Of a stretch of DNA of 64,000 bases, positions 10,761 to 23,683 are shown piece by piece. Position numbers and translations under genes: made by a program. Position 1 is the first letter of the stretch, and every line of letters starts with the position of its first letter. This stretch comes from Mycteria americana (Eukaryota > Chordata > Aves > Ciconiiformes > Ciconiidae), in contig NC_134368.1 in the NCBI RefSeq assembly GCF_035582795.1, positions 32,052,501 through 32,116,500 of the forward strand, given 5' to 3'. The notes beneath the pieces were generated by a model, which was given only the letters and a program-made list of their open reading frames with translations, had not been told where the DNA came from and searched no databases.

Positions 10761-13700
10761 TGTACCACTTCTGAAAAATTTTATTTTAAAGCCTATTAAA
10801 TTGTAAAAGGGAAGCTGGGATCCAAAAACTAAGCTTATGCTACTCTTAAATTCATTAATGGACTTTATGGAAAACACCAGAATTCTCTTATCTCTTATTT
10901 GATTAGAAAAGTTAAGTTTCTCCTTCCCCTGCACCTAACAGAGGCTCTTAAGTGGTTAAATACAGATGCAAATACTAACATAGGAAGTTAAAGCACAGCA
11001 GAACAATCTGCCAACAGGAGAAAAACAATTACAGCATGATTCAGTGAAGCCACTTGTTCTTTTCTGGCCAAATAACCTGCTGGCCCATTGACCTACTTTT
11101 TTAGGTGCTTACAGCCTCCTCTCCTATTCTGTTTTGTTCCGTTTGACAAGTGCAAACATTAATAGTGGCAAAGAGTCCCATGGAAGTCTAGGTTACAGAG
11201 ACTGCAACATGAAACCTGTGTTTTTAAACTGCTTGGAGTCCAACAACTCTGCCAAGTCTCACCCAGCACCTAACAGAGTTCTAATGAGGAAAGTTTTAGA
11301 CTTCATCTCTGCAGTACGTAGAGGTGTATTTTTTTAAAAATAATAATTAAACACTTAAGACAAACACCACAGGACTTAAGCACCAAAGCATCCTTGATAA
11401 TGTCTAAAACAGAATTTAAAAAGAAAGAAGTTTTTGAGGATATTTCAAAAAGGGATTTTAAGATTAAGAGGAAAGGAATATGTTTATGTCATACATGAAC
11501 ATAAGCAAGCTTAAACCAGACCAAAAGGAAAGCTAATCACAGTGGAAAAGCTTTTGTAACCAAAACCACATAGATCTCTAACTCAGTAGAAATGGCATGT
11601 GTGTGAAAGCCAGCAGAAAGGTTAAGACGCCTACACGCCAGCATTGTCAGCCACAAGTGTTCAAAGGTCATGGGTCTGTCTCCACAATTCATTAGGTTTT
11701 TTTAAATACAATGAATTATGTGTATTTGTCTCTCGATACTACATCTTTTGTACACATTCAGTGCATGTTTTCAAACTTTTCTGTAACCAAGAAGGCTAGA
11801 AACTTACTATCTTTAAGAAAGCTGGGGTTCTCAATCAAAACTCTTAGCTGCTGCTGCCATGGATATACAAACTATTAATACACAACATTGCTCAATCTGT
11901 AGCAAAATCACAAAAACTAGCAACACTGCAACTTCTGCACTATGCTGACTTATCACTGGGTGCCAAGTTATTGCTTGGCCAAAGAAACAAGGTTCTGAGT
12001 AAGTCATAGGGTAAAAAGCCACAATCCAATCTAAGGTAATAGCGAAAGTTCACACCATCTGATAAAACATTCCATGTTTTACACTGAAAGAATTTCAGTA
12101 ACTTCAGTCCAATTTTATCATCAATACTGGTATGCACGTTGGCGATATTAAATCTTAGAAACAAATTCAAAGATTGAACAAACCACGAAATTACACTACA
12201 GTCCTTCTCATGACAGATGTTCTGTCAGGACTAGACTGAAAAATGGATGGGACAATAGTCGATGAGTTGCCTGTACTTAATTTTGTATGTAGTCAGTGAC
12301 TGAAACCCTTATGTCTCCAGCACTTCACCTTAACGGCAACATTGCTCAATATTTTTGAGGAAGAATCAGTATTGCCCTTAAATTGTAAAAAACATTTTTA
12401 TATAAATGTCTTGATTTTATAAGTAGTATTTTCATGACTTTACAGATTACAGACCCCAGACAGAATTAATGCGAGGTGACATGTATTGTTAAGACAAATA
12501 ATTTCACCCAGGAAAGATCACAGGAGAAATATAGGAAACAATACAGTTTTCCAACACTACAGTTTCTGCAAACAGAAACAGATTAACTTCTTTAATACAA
12601 CCTGATCTCTGTGCCATAATCCTATTTTGCCAGGAGAACAAACTAGTTATTATAATCACTGAGGATTAGCTTTAGAGAAGATCTTGTTTAAAGAATCAAA
12701 ATCACAACACACCAGTCTGCGTTTCCACAGCACCTGATGCTCCAGCAGAGCTCTAACACTAGTTACGTACCAGGGTAAGCAAGCCAAGGAGCAGAAAAAT
12801 CACACTGTGAGCAAACAGCTGAGCCAGAACCTGACTCCCAACATAGCGCAGCACCAAAAGCCCTATTCGTTATACAGATTCCAAGGATAATTATAAACCT
12901 TCTTGATACTCATTTCCAGGAGCAAAGAAACATTTGTTTCTGATAACTTGGATGATGAACTTCTGGGCTTTTACTCTACTGGGACACCCCACCACAATGG
13001 GCATGCAGAGATTGATCCATTATCTCATTCCCAGAAGAGCACATCACTATCACTCATGTTTTCCATTTTGCTCTTTGCTTCATAGATTTATCTCCAGCCC
13101 AACCATTTTTCTCTTCAGCTTTTTCTTTTTTGGAGGTGGGGTAGCGGGGAGGAGAAGGGGAAGAATTTATTTTGGTTTAGTTCCTCTCCAGTAACCATAA
13201 ACTTTTGTAGAGAGCAAGAGATGTTTAGACAAGTAAATCATAACCTGCTCTCTAATCAGATATAGTTTGGCCTAACAAAACAAGCTAGCAGGTGTCGAGA
13301 TACTTGCTCCTTAGCTTGCAATGGCATACACACCAACAGAAAGCAAATTAGGGTAATGACTGATTGATCCCTTCTCACTAATCAAAGGCTATCTGTTGAA
13401 ATACTATGTTTTTAAAACTGACGTACATCTCTCTCATTTTCTACCTCAAAATAAAAATAAAGCAAAACAAAAATATCGGAAGATAGGGCTGAAAGGAAGT
13501 TCAAGAAATGCTGTCCAAACTCCACAGCTGAAAAGGTTATTCTAGCAGCTGGGAATAGTCATATATTGCAACCTTTTCTCTACCATGTCAACAAACCAAC
13601 TGTAATCTTGGTCTGTACTTGTGCAGAAGAGCTGACACATCCCAGAAATGTCATCTTCTGTAGATGAACGCACTGTAACAGCAGGTGTACATCTTCACCT

Positions 13701-13813
13701 GCTTCACAGGAAAACAGAGTGGGAGAGGGCTGCTTCTAGTGCAGACATCCACACAACTTGATCCCAAATGGGCTTTTAATAGGAAAAATTGTGAGTGGAC
13801 ACAAATAGCCTGC

Positions 13814-14307
13814 TCTGGCAGACCAGCTTGCTTAGGTCCATTACTTTTGCAGGGAGTAGACAAGGACACATCTGTGTGCAATATTATGAAGAAAGGGCAG
13901 TAGGACAGATGACTGGTGGTGTGGGTTGCAATTATTGGAATAACTCATCCAGTCTCAAGTCTGTTCCTGAGGGATGTTTGGGAAAGAGGGTAAGTCCAAG
14001 CAGTCTACAGGAGAGATGAACTGCCTGGTAAGGGGCCTGTTGTGGTAGTGGTCAGCAATATCACAGATTTAGTCAAGTTATAATGGCACTTGAAAGAGTT
14101 CATACTATTTGCCCACAGACCTATTTGTACATAGTCCAACCAAACAGCAGCAGTTGGAAGAGCCTACTGATCACCATGAGCGGGAGACAACGTAGCAACC
14201 ACAGAGGTGAAAAGAGGTTACATTCTTAGAAACAGTTTGCCACATAGATGCGTCCTTGTCTACTCCCTGCAAAGGTAATGGACCTAAGCAAGCTGCTCTG
14301 ACAAGTC
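13814..14307. repeat. Inverted repeat, arms about 67-69 bp, spacer about 358 bp
   Basis: Arm one (13814-13880) and arm two (14239-14307) are reverse complements with a few mismatches. The core CTTGCTTAGGTCCATTAC and the segment GCAGGGAGTAGACAAGGAC are shared exactly or almost so. The spacer has no recognised gene. It may be a foldback or MITE-like element or a local inverted duplication. I saw no target-site duplication. Confidence 0.75.
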
Positions 14308-14389
14308 TGGTTAAAAGTCACTGTAAATAATATCCTCATAGAAACATGGATGATGAGGATTAGAAGAAAAAGCAATTCTCTCCTGCGTT

Positions 14390-15000
14390 CTTCATGTATT
14401 AGACTGTCCTGCCATCAGGAAAGAACTTCGCTCTGTAACTTGGGAGTGAAGGCAGTTTGCAATTTCCATCTCTCCAGCTCACGGTTAGAGGAAACAACCC
14501 TGCTCATCCCTTCTCCGTTCCAGATCATTTGGGCTGATCTCTGCTTGACCAGCTGTTTTGCTACCACCCTTCCACTCTTCTCTGGAATCTGCACCTCCTT
14601 CCCCCTCCTCACCCTGGAGATGGGCCCACAGCTCCCTCCCCGATAGGCTGCAGCTCTAATCTTTGTTCAGACTGCAGTGAAGGTATGTGCAAGAAAGCTG
14701 TAAGAAGCTTTGGAGCCTGGCCCATGCCTGGCCAGGTACCCCACTGATCTGGCCTCTGACTCACTGATTTGACTTCTCGTCTTGTCCTTAGATCTGCCTC
14801 CTCACCAGGATCTTGCTGGTGATTTGGGCACTTGCCGGAGCCTGGCTGCCCTCCCTGGGAGCAGCCTGTCCCTCCAGCTCCCTGGGAGTGACCAGCAAAG
14901 TGCTTAGCAGGTTGCCAGGCTTCTGACAAAACTGGTCCTTGACAGTGGGGTGCTGAAGTGCTTACCCAGCTTTTTTCCTCCTCCATCCCTTTCCAGGCTG
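14390..15000. other. GC-richer block inside AT-rich intron
   Basis: Base composition rises sharply compared with the flanks. The block has long non-coding-looking open frames on both strands (14350-14646 plus, 14609-14986 minus) without family signatures. It could be an unrecognised interspersed repeat adjoining the inverted repeat, or old intronic sequence with local GC bias. Confidence 0.45.
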
Positions 15001-17531
15001 CTTGTATTATCTTTGTCTTCTAGAATCCCAATTAACCAAATTAACCACCTTGTTGTTTATGCACTCCCTTCAAATTATTAACAAAGATTATTAAAAGAAA
15101 GTAATTATAATACTGATTTTCAGAGTTTGTCAGTGAACACTTTCCACATTTCAGAAAACTGTAAAGGATAATCAAGAAAGAGTACAAACCTAAGTTTATA
15201 AGATAAATTCACAAGGCAGTGTTTAATGATCTGGCCATCAGAAACAATTGTTATTCTTCCATATTCCGATTTAAAATATTTTCTCAGTCCTCTGTATTCA
15301 CAGTTCCTTAGTGGAGATCTCCTTCCTTCAATAACAAAGCTGTAAGTGTGGCAGAAATAACGCTTGTAAATCCTGTGCAACTAGTCTGTACAAGAGAAAG
15401 ACTGTGGCTACATGTTATGATTCCACTTGCACCCACTTTTATTTATAAGGCTCCACCTTGCTTCTTGCCACCCTTCCGTGGCTTTTACTGGAGGAGCACA
15501 CCCCTTTAGCTCTGGCCACACGTGAAGCAGATTTGTGAAATGATGTGGCTAAAAGAACCCACATATCACACAGTTTTAAATACAATCTTTATTATCTTTT
15601 CTTATTAAAAAGTGTGGTTTCATGTACCTTTGAAAATTGGTGCAGCTGAGGAACAGTACCCCTCTACAAAGAGGGGCAGGAACCTCTTGACTACACCTGC
15701 CACTGCTGGATCTGTAACAGGGAGCCATGGGTTACACTGAAGAGTATGCATTGTGTTTGCACATCTAAAATACAACTTAGCTTATAATCAAGCCTGGCTG
15801 AAAAATACACCTACTGCCTCCTTAAATGGTGCTTAACAAAAAACTCCAGTACTTCACAACATGAGTTTTAATCATGAGAAGCTAACGTGTTAGTGTTACA
15901 ATTCAAAACTGAAAATCTTCACGTCTCTGTAAATCTCTTTCTCCTTTAATGGGATTCTGGGCAGAAACAACCTGCAGCTAGCCAGCTCAAGAACAGATCC
16001 TAAATTAACACACACTGCGCTGTGGAAAAAGTGCTGTAGATGGTGTAAAATCTGGAGATTCTCTCTCACAGCAGGCATCTAAACTTCGTATATTTTACAA
16101 TAAACAAATAAAATCCCAGCTTCTTTCTTCCACCCTCTTAAATAGAACTGGGAAGGCAGGCAATTGACAGGGTTTTTTCAGAAGTTCAAAGGGGAAAAAC
16201 ACACACACAGGCTCAAAAGTTTAAATTCCCACTGAATATTACTAATTATCCCAGAAAATTATCTGCTACATACAAAACAATGATTTTCTACAGAATAAAA
16301 TTACTAGAAAAAAAAAACATTCTTCACTTAAATTTCTTAATAGTAACAGAAATTTAAGGAGAAAACTTTAAAATATGGTACCAAGATATCTATCCTGGAG
16401 TTAACACCACTTTGAAATGATTCATCCAATTACAAATGTGCATATTTATGAAACAGACCATTAGCAATTTTAAATGTTTTGTATCAGATACAGATGTTAG
16501 TTGTAAACAATTTGTCTAAAATGCTTTGCCACGTTTTCCTCAGAGCATAATACCAAAGAATACTAATAAATCTAACCAAAGAGAAAAAATTAAACACTTT
16601 ATTCCTACACTGAAAAATATACATGAAAATTCACTGAGAAATGAGACAGATCAAAGAGTTAAACATTGTTTTTCCTCTACCCCAGTAACAAGAGGGAAGA
16701 ATGTCTAGATGGAGAAGTAAACTAATTTTTGAAAACTGTCCTGGAGAAGATTCATTACCAAATTCAGACAACTTAATTATTACACATTCAAAGCAAGATA
16801 ATGCCAAGTAAATTATTCTTCCATTCCATACAAAATTTCTGCTCAGTGTTGATATAAACTCATGTTCAAGTTTCAAAAATGAGACTTTACAATTATTATT
16901 ACTGTGCCAAAAACAAACACTCAGCTATCCACTACAATTAAACTTGCAGAAAACCATGAACTTACATGTTAGGTGAGCACCTCAACTGCCAGACTTTTAG
17001 TATGCATGTGTGTGTTGCGAGGTGGGAAAGGTAGCTAAAAAGCAGTTTTTGAAATTCACACAAATGAATCTTTTGAAAATTCTATCCTAGACCAGAAAAA
17101 TCTACCCAGTGAAGATGTATTAGCTTTTATATCCAAATGAACACTTACACTTTTTACATATCTCACTACTGCATTCTAAAAATCTTCAGAAATCCAGGAA
17201 GTCAACAGATGGCCAAGAGGGTCTGTAAGAAGCTGTTATGCAAGTTATTTCTGCACCCAATGCCTTTACAGTCTATTTGGAAGAAATTTTAAGGATATAG
17301 CTATGAGTCTTAAATTAGTTTTGCTTGATTTATAATCCACTTTACCTTTTAAGGGACAACCAACTATTTTATATCAACAACTTATTCCTTTAAGATACCA
17401 TTATCTAGCACATCCAGACATCAGGAAACATCTTACCACTTCTCAGTTACGCACACATTAAAAAGGGGTGGAAGAGGCAGAGGGAAAGCAGCATGCCATG
17501 CCAGACAGCTCAACAAAATGAACTCAAGGGA

Positions 17532-17560
17532 TTTTTTTTTTTTTGGGGGGGGGGGGGGGG
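17532..17560 (+). repeat. T13 followed by G16
   Basis: Adjacent homopolymers of 13 T and 16 G on the plus strand, in the CLOCK leader region. Confidence 0.93.
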
Positions 17561-19354
17561 TGTTTTTTGGTGGTTGGTTTTTTTTTTAAACAGGAGACAA
17601 AGATTTCTTCCTAACTCATGGACAGGGTACTCACTTAGAATGTGAGAGAAAGAGACTAAGTACTTCCTCTGAATCAGTCCGCAGGTGAAGAATGACCACA
17701 CGTAAGATAGCAAGACAAATATATACATAGACCATGCAGGTAACTACATGACTACAGATACTAGGCACTTCACACCCTAACAGTTATTTATATTTGTAAG
17801 CACTTTTACCAAACTCCTTGGTCAAGCTGCAATTTTTCATAATGTTAGCCTTTGATCATTACTTTAACCACTCACTTCCACATCCATATTAAATTCCCTC
17901 TCTTCTGCTAGCATTAGCATCTGTGATCACACAGTCAACACAGCCTAAAACTGGTCCAGCCTAAAACTAACCCAAATATTGTTTCGTTCAGCTAAATCAA
18001 CTAAATTTGTTTCACCATATGGCTGCTCAAAAGCCGTGTTGGCACAGGGGAAGCAGTGAATCACCAGGTTAGACATCTTTTGGCAACAATGCCATTTCAT
18101 GCTGACCTACACCATGTGTTAAATTACAACCAGAGAACAGAATTAGGAAAAATAAGATTCAAATTTGTGCTCAAAGAAACAAGCGTTGTAGCTACTACTT
18201 GAGAAGTCTGCTTCATATTTAAATGAAACATCTGTACTCTCCCATGCACTGCTGCACCTCATGTGGCACCCCATGACAAAGGAAATTTCTGGACAGAATG
18301 AGGTTTGTTTATATACACTGATCCAGATGGATCCATGGATCAACTTCGGGATATGCAAACAAATCCAGAACTCAGCCTTAGAGTCAATGGGAAACTCAAG
18401 CAAAACCTAAAGCACAGGAGTATGTATACCTGTTGTGTTGCTAAGTAGTTATCAACCTATCTATCAAATAACATGTTAATTAGCATGAACTGTGACTGTT
18501 TTAAGATGATCCTCAGTACAGATACTTATACAAGGGTATTCACCTAAATGAATAATATGAAACTAAGAAAATTTAATGAAAGAATGACTTATAACAACAG
18601 CACCTATTTATAACTCTTAGAACTGTACAACTGTACCAAATGGACATATATAAAAAAAGATTAGGACAGTTGCTAACAGCAACACCCAAGAAGAAGTGTC
18701 AGGTGTTTCAGAAAGCTAATATTTAAACTGAAACTTAATTATCCATCTCATGCAGAAATGCAAACATGTAAATAAAGCGCTTTAAAAATATTTAGTGATG
18801 GGCATAATTTTTTTTCAGAGTTGATTGCACAATCCTTGATTTGTGCAGCTGTGGAAGTGCTTCTGATGCTTAGATTTCCCAGCGCGGGTGACTCATGCAC
18901 AGCTAAATTATTCTGTAAAGCTTTTGTGAAGAGTGGACTGTTTGACTGCCTGAAGAACGGAGTAGGCAGTGCACTTCACTGGAAAGCGTCTTCAAAAAGA
19001 AAGAAGTGAGACTTCACATTCATGTTTCCATCAAATGAGGGAGTAGGAACATTTTAAGCTCCAACATTGAAGCACAGTCCAAGTCAAAAATTACCAAACA
19101 AACAGCTCCTCCTCCTTGCCTCCCCCCGTCCCTTTCCCCTAGAAGTCCTGCACATCATCCTGGAAACCAGAAAGTGATAACAAAGGAAAAAAGAATGAGG
19201 TAGTAGAAAAACAGAACAAAACAAAATAAGGGAAATGCTAGGGGATGCTAACTTCAGTGTATTCAAAAAAGATATGGCAAAATGCACTTCTGTATTAGCA
19301 TGCTTACTGTGATGTTCATAAAATTAACAAGATTTAACAAAAGTAAAGACTTAC

Positions 19355-19413
19355 TTTTCTAAAATTCTGGTGTCTGCCAGTGGATCCTTCAGTTTTTCCC
19401 CCAATACAACTAC
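19355..19413 (-). other. Candidate CLOCK 5'UTR exon
   Basis: A 59-nt segment is bounded on the minus strand by acceptor TTTCTGTAACAG (before 19413) and a near-consensus donor GAAAA|GTAAGT (after 19355). It is inside the long CLOCK leader region. It contains no ATG. Evidence is splice signals and position only. Confidence 0.42.
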
Positions 19414-22400
19414 CTGTTACAGAAAGAACAAGTTTATACATTAAATAAAAACTCAATACTATAGTTACAGAATTCCAAACCCCTGCATTGCACTACTCCT
19501 TAATTTCATTAAACGAAACACTAGAGTTACTCTTTTCTCAGAGCTTTAAATATAACAATCCAGGCTCAACTGGAATTACAGCGATTGCAAAACCTGAGAT
19601 ACAGGACAAGTCCTTCATATTACATTGGCAAGAAGTGCCTTAACAGGAAAGAGAAAAAACAAAACAAAATAAAAAAGTTTTGCAACTGGTGCAGAGAGGA
19701 AACGCCTTAAGTGTTGTCTTGGATAAAGAATGGACAAAACCAAGGCAGAAAGACTTTACTTTTCTTGACCCTGGAAACTCTTTGCAAAACACTTTGTAAC
19801 CACTTTGGGGATATATGTTAGGCAGCCTTTTGCCACCCTGCTATAAGCAAGGATCAAAAGGAAATGGAACATCAGCCAACATTTAGTCAATAACTGGACT
19901 TGCTCAGGCAGGAAAGATGGTGCGTTATTTTAACAAAAGGGATAGTACTGCATGAACTAAGCATAAACAGCAATGCAGCAATAGAAAAAAGCACATAAAG
20001 TTAACTCTAAATTTAATGTAATTTTACTGTAATCATTCTGCATATGTATTCTTATATATATGGAAATAAAAAAGGAAGAACACCTTTACCTAAGTATTCA
20101 AATATTAGAGCACTGAACACAACTGAATTTCCGAATGTTCAGTAAACCCTGTTCAAAGGACAAGCATAGTTTGAAGTAGCACAGCAACATTTAACCAACT
20201 GGTTTTTAGCATTCTGTGTTTCTAAATCATTATCAATTTATGTAGATACCAAATTTGCTCAAATTCTTTCTTCATTCTCCTGAGCAGCACCGGCATGCAC
20301 TCCTCCTCTGTGGCTTGCTACTGAGCAGAAACTTGCAGAGCTTGTGCTGACTAAGTGAGTCCAGAAAACCTACCGAATTCACCTTCTGAGGGTCACCAGA
20401 GAAGCAGCAAAAGCAGACCAACAAATTCCTTGTTCTCATAGATCAGTATGATCTTCAAAATGTTGGGCCCAGTCAATTTAATTGTAAATTAAGTTGATTA
20501 ATTATGATGACAATATTACTCTTCAAGCATTGGGAATTTTTTAAATGAAGGCTTTCTGGACCTTGCAGACTACTTCAACACTCACAGCAAAAACTCTGTC
20601 AATTATTTCCCATTCCCCCAGCTCTTTCAAAAATATTTTAAGACCATGATATTGACTGAAAGACATAAAACATGCTATAACTGAGGAATTTCTAAGCCAA
20701 GGTTTTTTAAGCTTTGCTGCTACCATATTTGAGGTAAGAATTTTCAAGATTAGGTTACCAGGGAAAAAAAAAAAGGTCACAAATTCAGCTCCTTTCTGTA
20801 TTTTTGGAAATTCAGATTCTGTCCTGATACTTCCATATAAACTTTAAAAAGTTTCAAAATGAGTCTTTGAAGTTATTTACATGAGAACTATTAGTCCCTT
20901 TTACCATCTACAATACCCAACACGAAAATCGTATCAACTACTTGGGACCATACTCACTACATTTACATGACTGTAAACTCTTTTCCTCAAGGTTTTTCTT
21001 TTTCTCTTTTACCACTTCTCAAGCTTTTCTTTCACAGAACAATAAGACCACACTATTTCTATCTACCAAAACACATGTCGCGGTATGCTTACTTCTTGCT
21101 CCTCAAAGCCTTCTCTGCACTCTCAAGTTCTCAACACCTCCCAAATTAGTACCACCATATTTTATTTGCAAACATTTAGAACCTTCCCTTGCAGGTCATT
21201 ACTGAAGATGCTAAAATTAGCACTGCTTAAAAGACTTACATCTCAACTAGCAAGTAGGACCTAGTTAAAAATCAAGTTGCACTAGATGTATTTTACAATT
21301 AATATTTTAAATCAAAGCAAATGTGGTAGTCCACCCCTTACAGGCTCTTTTCCCACTTTATTAACAGAACCTGACTTAGATCATCCAGCACTTAAGTCCT
21401 GAAAAGTAACATTAAGAAAGTATTTATAAAGGCATATAGCTATTCCAATTTTCAATTAATATACCAGTTATCAAAAAGTAAAACTATAATCAGGTTTTAT
21501 TTTCAATGGCAATTGTCTTCTGCTCAGAACACTGTGAATACGGTTTCAATGACCTAGGATATTGCTAGTAGCCTATTTAACCCTGGTATTGAGGAAGGGG
21601 ATTCCAAAAGCTATCAATATTCACAGGAAATCCTGAAACTAATATAAATTATATGTTGATGCCACATGCTAACAGGCTAATGAAAACAGCTGTGTTGTAC
21701 TTAAGCATACATCAAGGCTTGAAACAGTTTAGTTATGCCTAACACATTAACAAATATGCAAATAGAGCAAGAACGAAATATACACTTCAACGTAACAGTG
21801 CAATATCTGTAAGACAAGATTACTTAAAATAACCAGGACTCTTCATAACTTGCTGGCTTACAATTCTCACGTTTTGACTCTCAACATTTTTCTTAATTTT
21901 AAATTGAGGCTTGTACCTGCCTCAATGAGGCCTCCTCCCAAAGCTGCTATATGAAGCAGCTAAGTAACTAAATTTTGATTTTTCTTAATGCATTGGTTTT
22001 TTTGCTAGCTAAAGTGCTACATGCACGTCACAGTAATAATCACTCTTTTAGAAAGGATTATACGAATTGAATGGAGAGATACTTAAGCCTAGGAGAATAA
22101 AATATGCTTTTATAATATATTTATGCTAGTTACAACATGAGGGAATAGACTGAACAAAAACAATTTAAATAACACTGCAAATAACAGTTTGAAAAAAATC
22201 ACTGGCTTATTACAAAAAAAAAAAAAAGTTCTCCAAAATTATGCTGATACTTGTGCTGCTACAACCTTAGATTTTTTTTTTTTAAATGATTATATTAAAG
22301 GGCTGTTGTTTTAAGTGTCCCTATCAATAGAAATCTTACTTGAATCTTGGAAATTTTCTGGAAAAAATGCTGAAAGCTAAGGCCTAGATTCTGCAAAGAT

Positions 22401-22649
22401 CTAAGAAACAAGAAATATAACTGAGTTTAGTCCTAATCATTGGCTTAGACATGCGGGATATTACACCAACAGTAAGTGTGCAAAATTCTTGGCAATCTCT
22501 GAACTCAAAATTACACGAGGCAGATGGGGAGAAAACTCTTACAACTGTTACTTCAAGATAAAATGACTTAACATTGGCAACTAAATATTACTTAAATTTT
22601 CAAAACCCTAACAACTGCCATCTACAACCTCAAATTGAGGAATTCAGTC

Positions 22650-22659
22650 GGGGGGGGGG
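22650..22659 (+). repeat. Poly(G) tract, 10 bases
   Basis: G run on the plus strand in the CLOCK leader region. Confidence 0.93.
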
Positions 22660-23659
22660 AATCTGTCTTGATTCATGACAGCTCAATGCACAGAAAGATC
22701 ATAAGAACTGCAAACACCTGGGAAGACCATCTCTTTTTCATTTTTTGTCTTGCTCCTACTTAATGACCACAATAAAACACTGGACTTTGTTTTTTTCAAT
22801 GAAGATGAGCAGCTCAAACAAAACACATGGGGTGGGAAGTATACAAATTTTAGATTTCTACATAAAAATCAGAAGAGTCTTAATAATTTAAGAATATAAG
22901 CAGGGAATAAAAATATACTAAACAATCAAAATTTCAGAAGGCAATTATAATTTAGCCATTTGATTTACTGTGACTTGTAGAATTTATCTGTTTCCTTTAC
23001 AGTTTGTATTAACAAAAGTTGCAAAGAACATTGGTGGCACTTTGAGCATTGTAAATATTAGCACCAAAACTTATGTATCTATTCTACAAATCCACTTATA
23101 TCACAGATATTCATTGCCCTCATCTACTGCCCTACAACCAAAGTGAACGATTTTGGCTATGTCTCCATTAGCAAGTAATCTGGAGCAGTAGAAATGGATC
23201 ACTAGATCAAAGCAGCTGGTGCTGACACTCCTATGCTAGCTGTTCAAGAGGGTTTATTTTGGATTAGATTTCACCTGGTCTCCAGAAGGCAAGCATCACC
23301 ATCACACAGGCCATTCAAAGTTTTCCAGGAATTTAATAATTGATTCAGGCCTGTATGTCCCCAGTAGGGACAGAAGAGCACTTTGCACCTGCAGCGGAAC
23401 TTAAAAACTAGTTTTCTGGGAAAGGAATGTAGTTTGAACACCCTGAGCAAGTATGTGGTAATGGAAGATAACAGAGATTTTCTCCAAAACAGTATTAATG
23501 ATCCAAATAAAAATGGTAATGCATACACTGGAATTGTATCCTACCTTTCCAAACCAGACTAACCAAAGCAGGTGTCATCTCACAAAACAGAATACTCGAG
23601 GGCACCGAAAGACTCTAGAAAAATTCTGTAAGCTTTTATTCTTAACTCCTCACACAAGT

Positions 23660-23683
23660 AAAAAAAAAAAAAAAAAAAAAAAA
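23660..23683. repeat. Poly(A) tract, 24 bases
   Basis: Uninterrupted A run on the plus strand inside the CLOCK leader region. It could be the tail of an old retroposed copy, but the sequence before it matches nothing I know. Confidence 0.9.

Larger units (their letters stand above)
9942..19354. other. CLOCK leader-region intron
   Basis: Mostly featureless AT-rich DNA. Landmarks inside it have their own entries: a pyrimidine-rich block (10200-10760), an inverted repeat (13814-14307), a GC-richer block (14390-15000) and a T13G16 run (17532-17560). No gene seen. Confidence 0.7.

Noticed and set aside
13685-14019. Plus-strand frames of 72-74 codons over the inverted repeat
   Set aside because: Overlapping frames without family signature; the inverted repeat itself explains the apparent structure.
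14609-14986. 125-codon minus-strand frame in the GC-rich block
   Set aside because: Follows the local GC bias; no domain, no conserved motif and no splice context.
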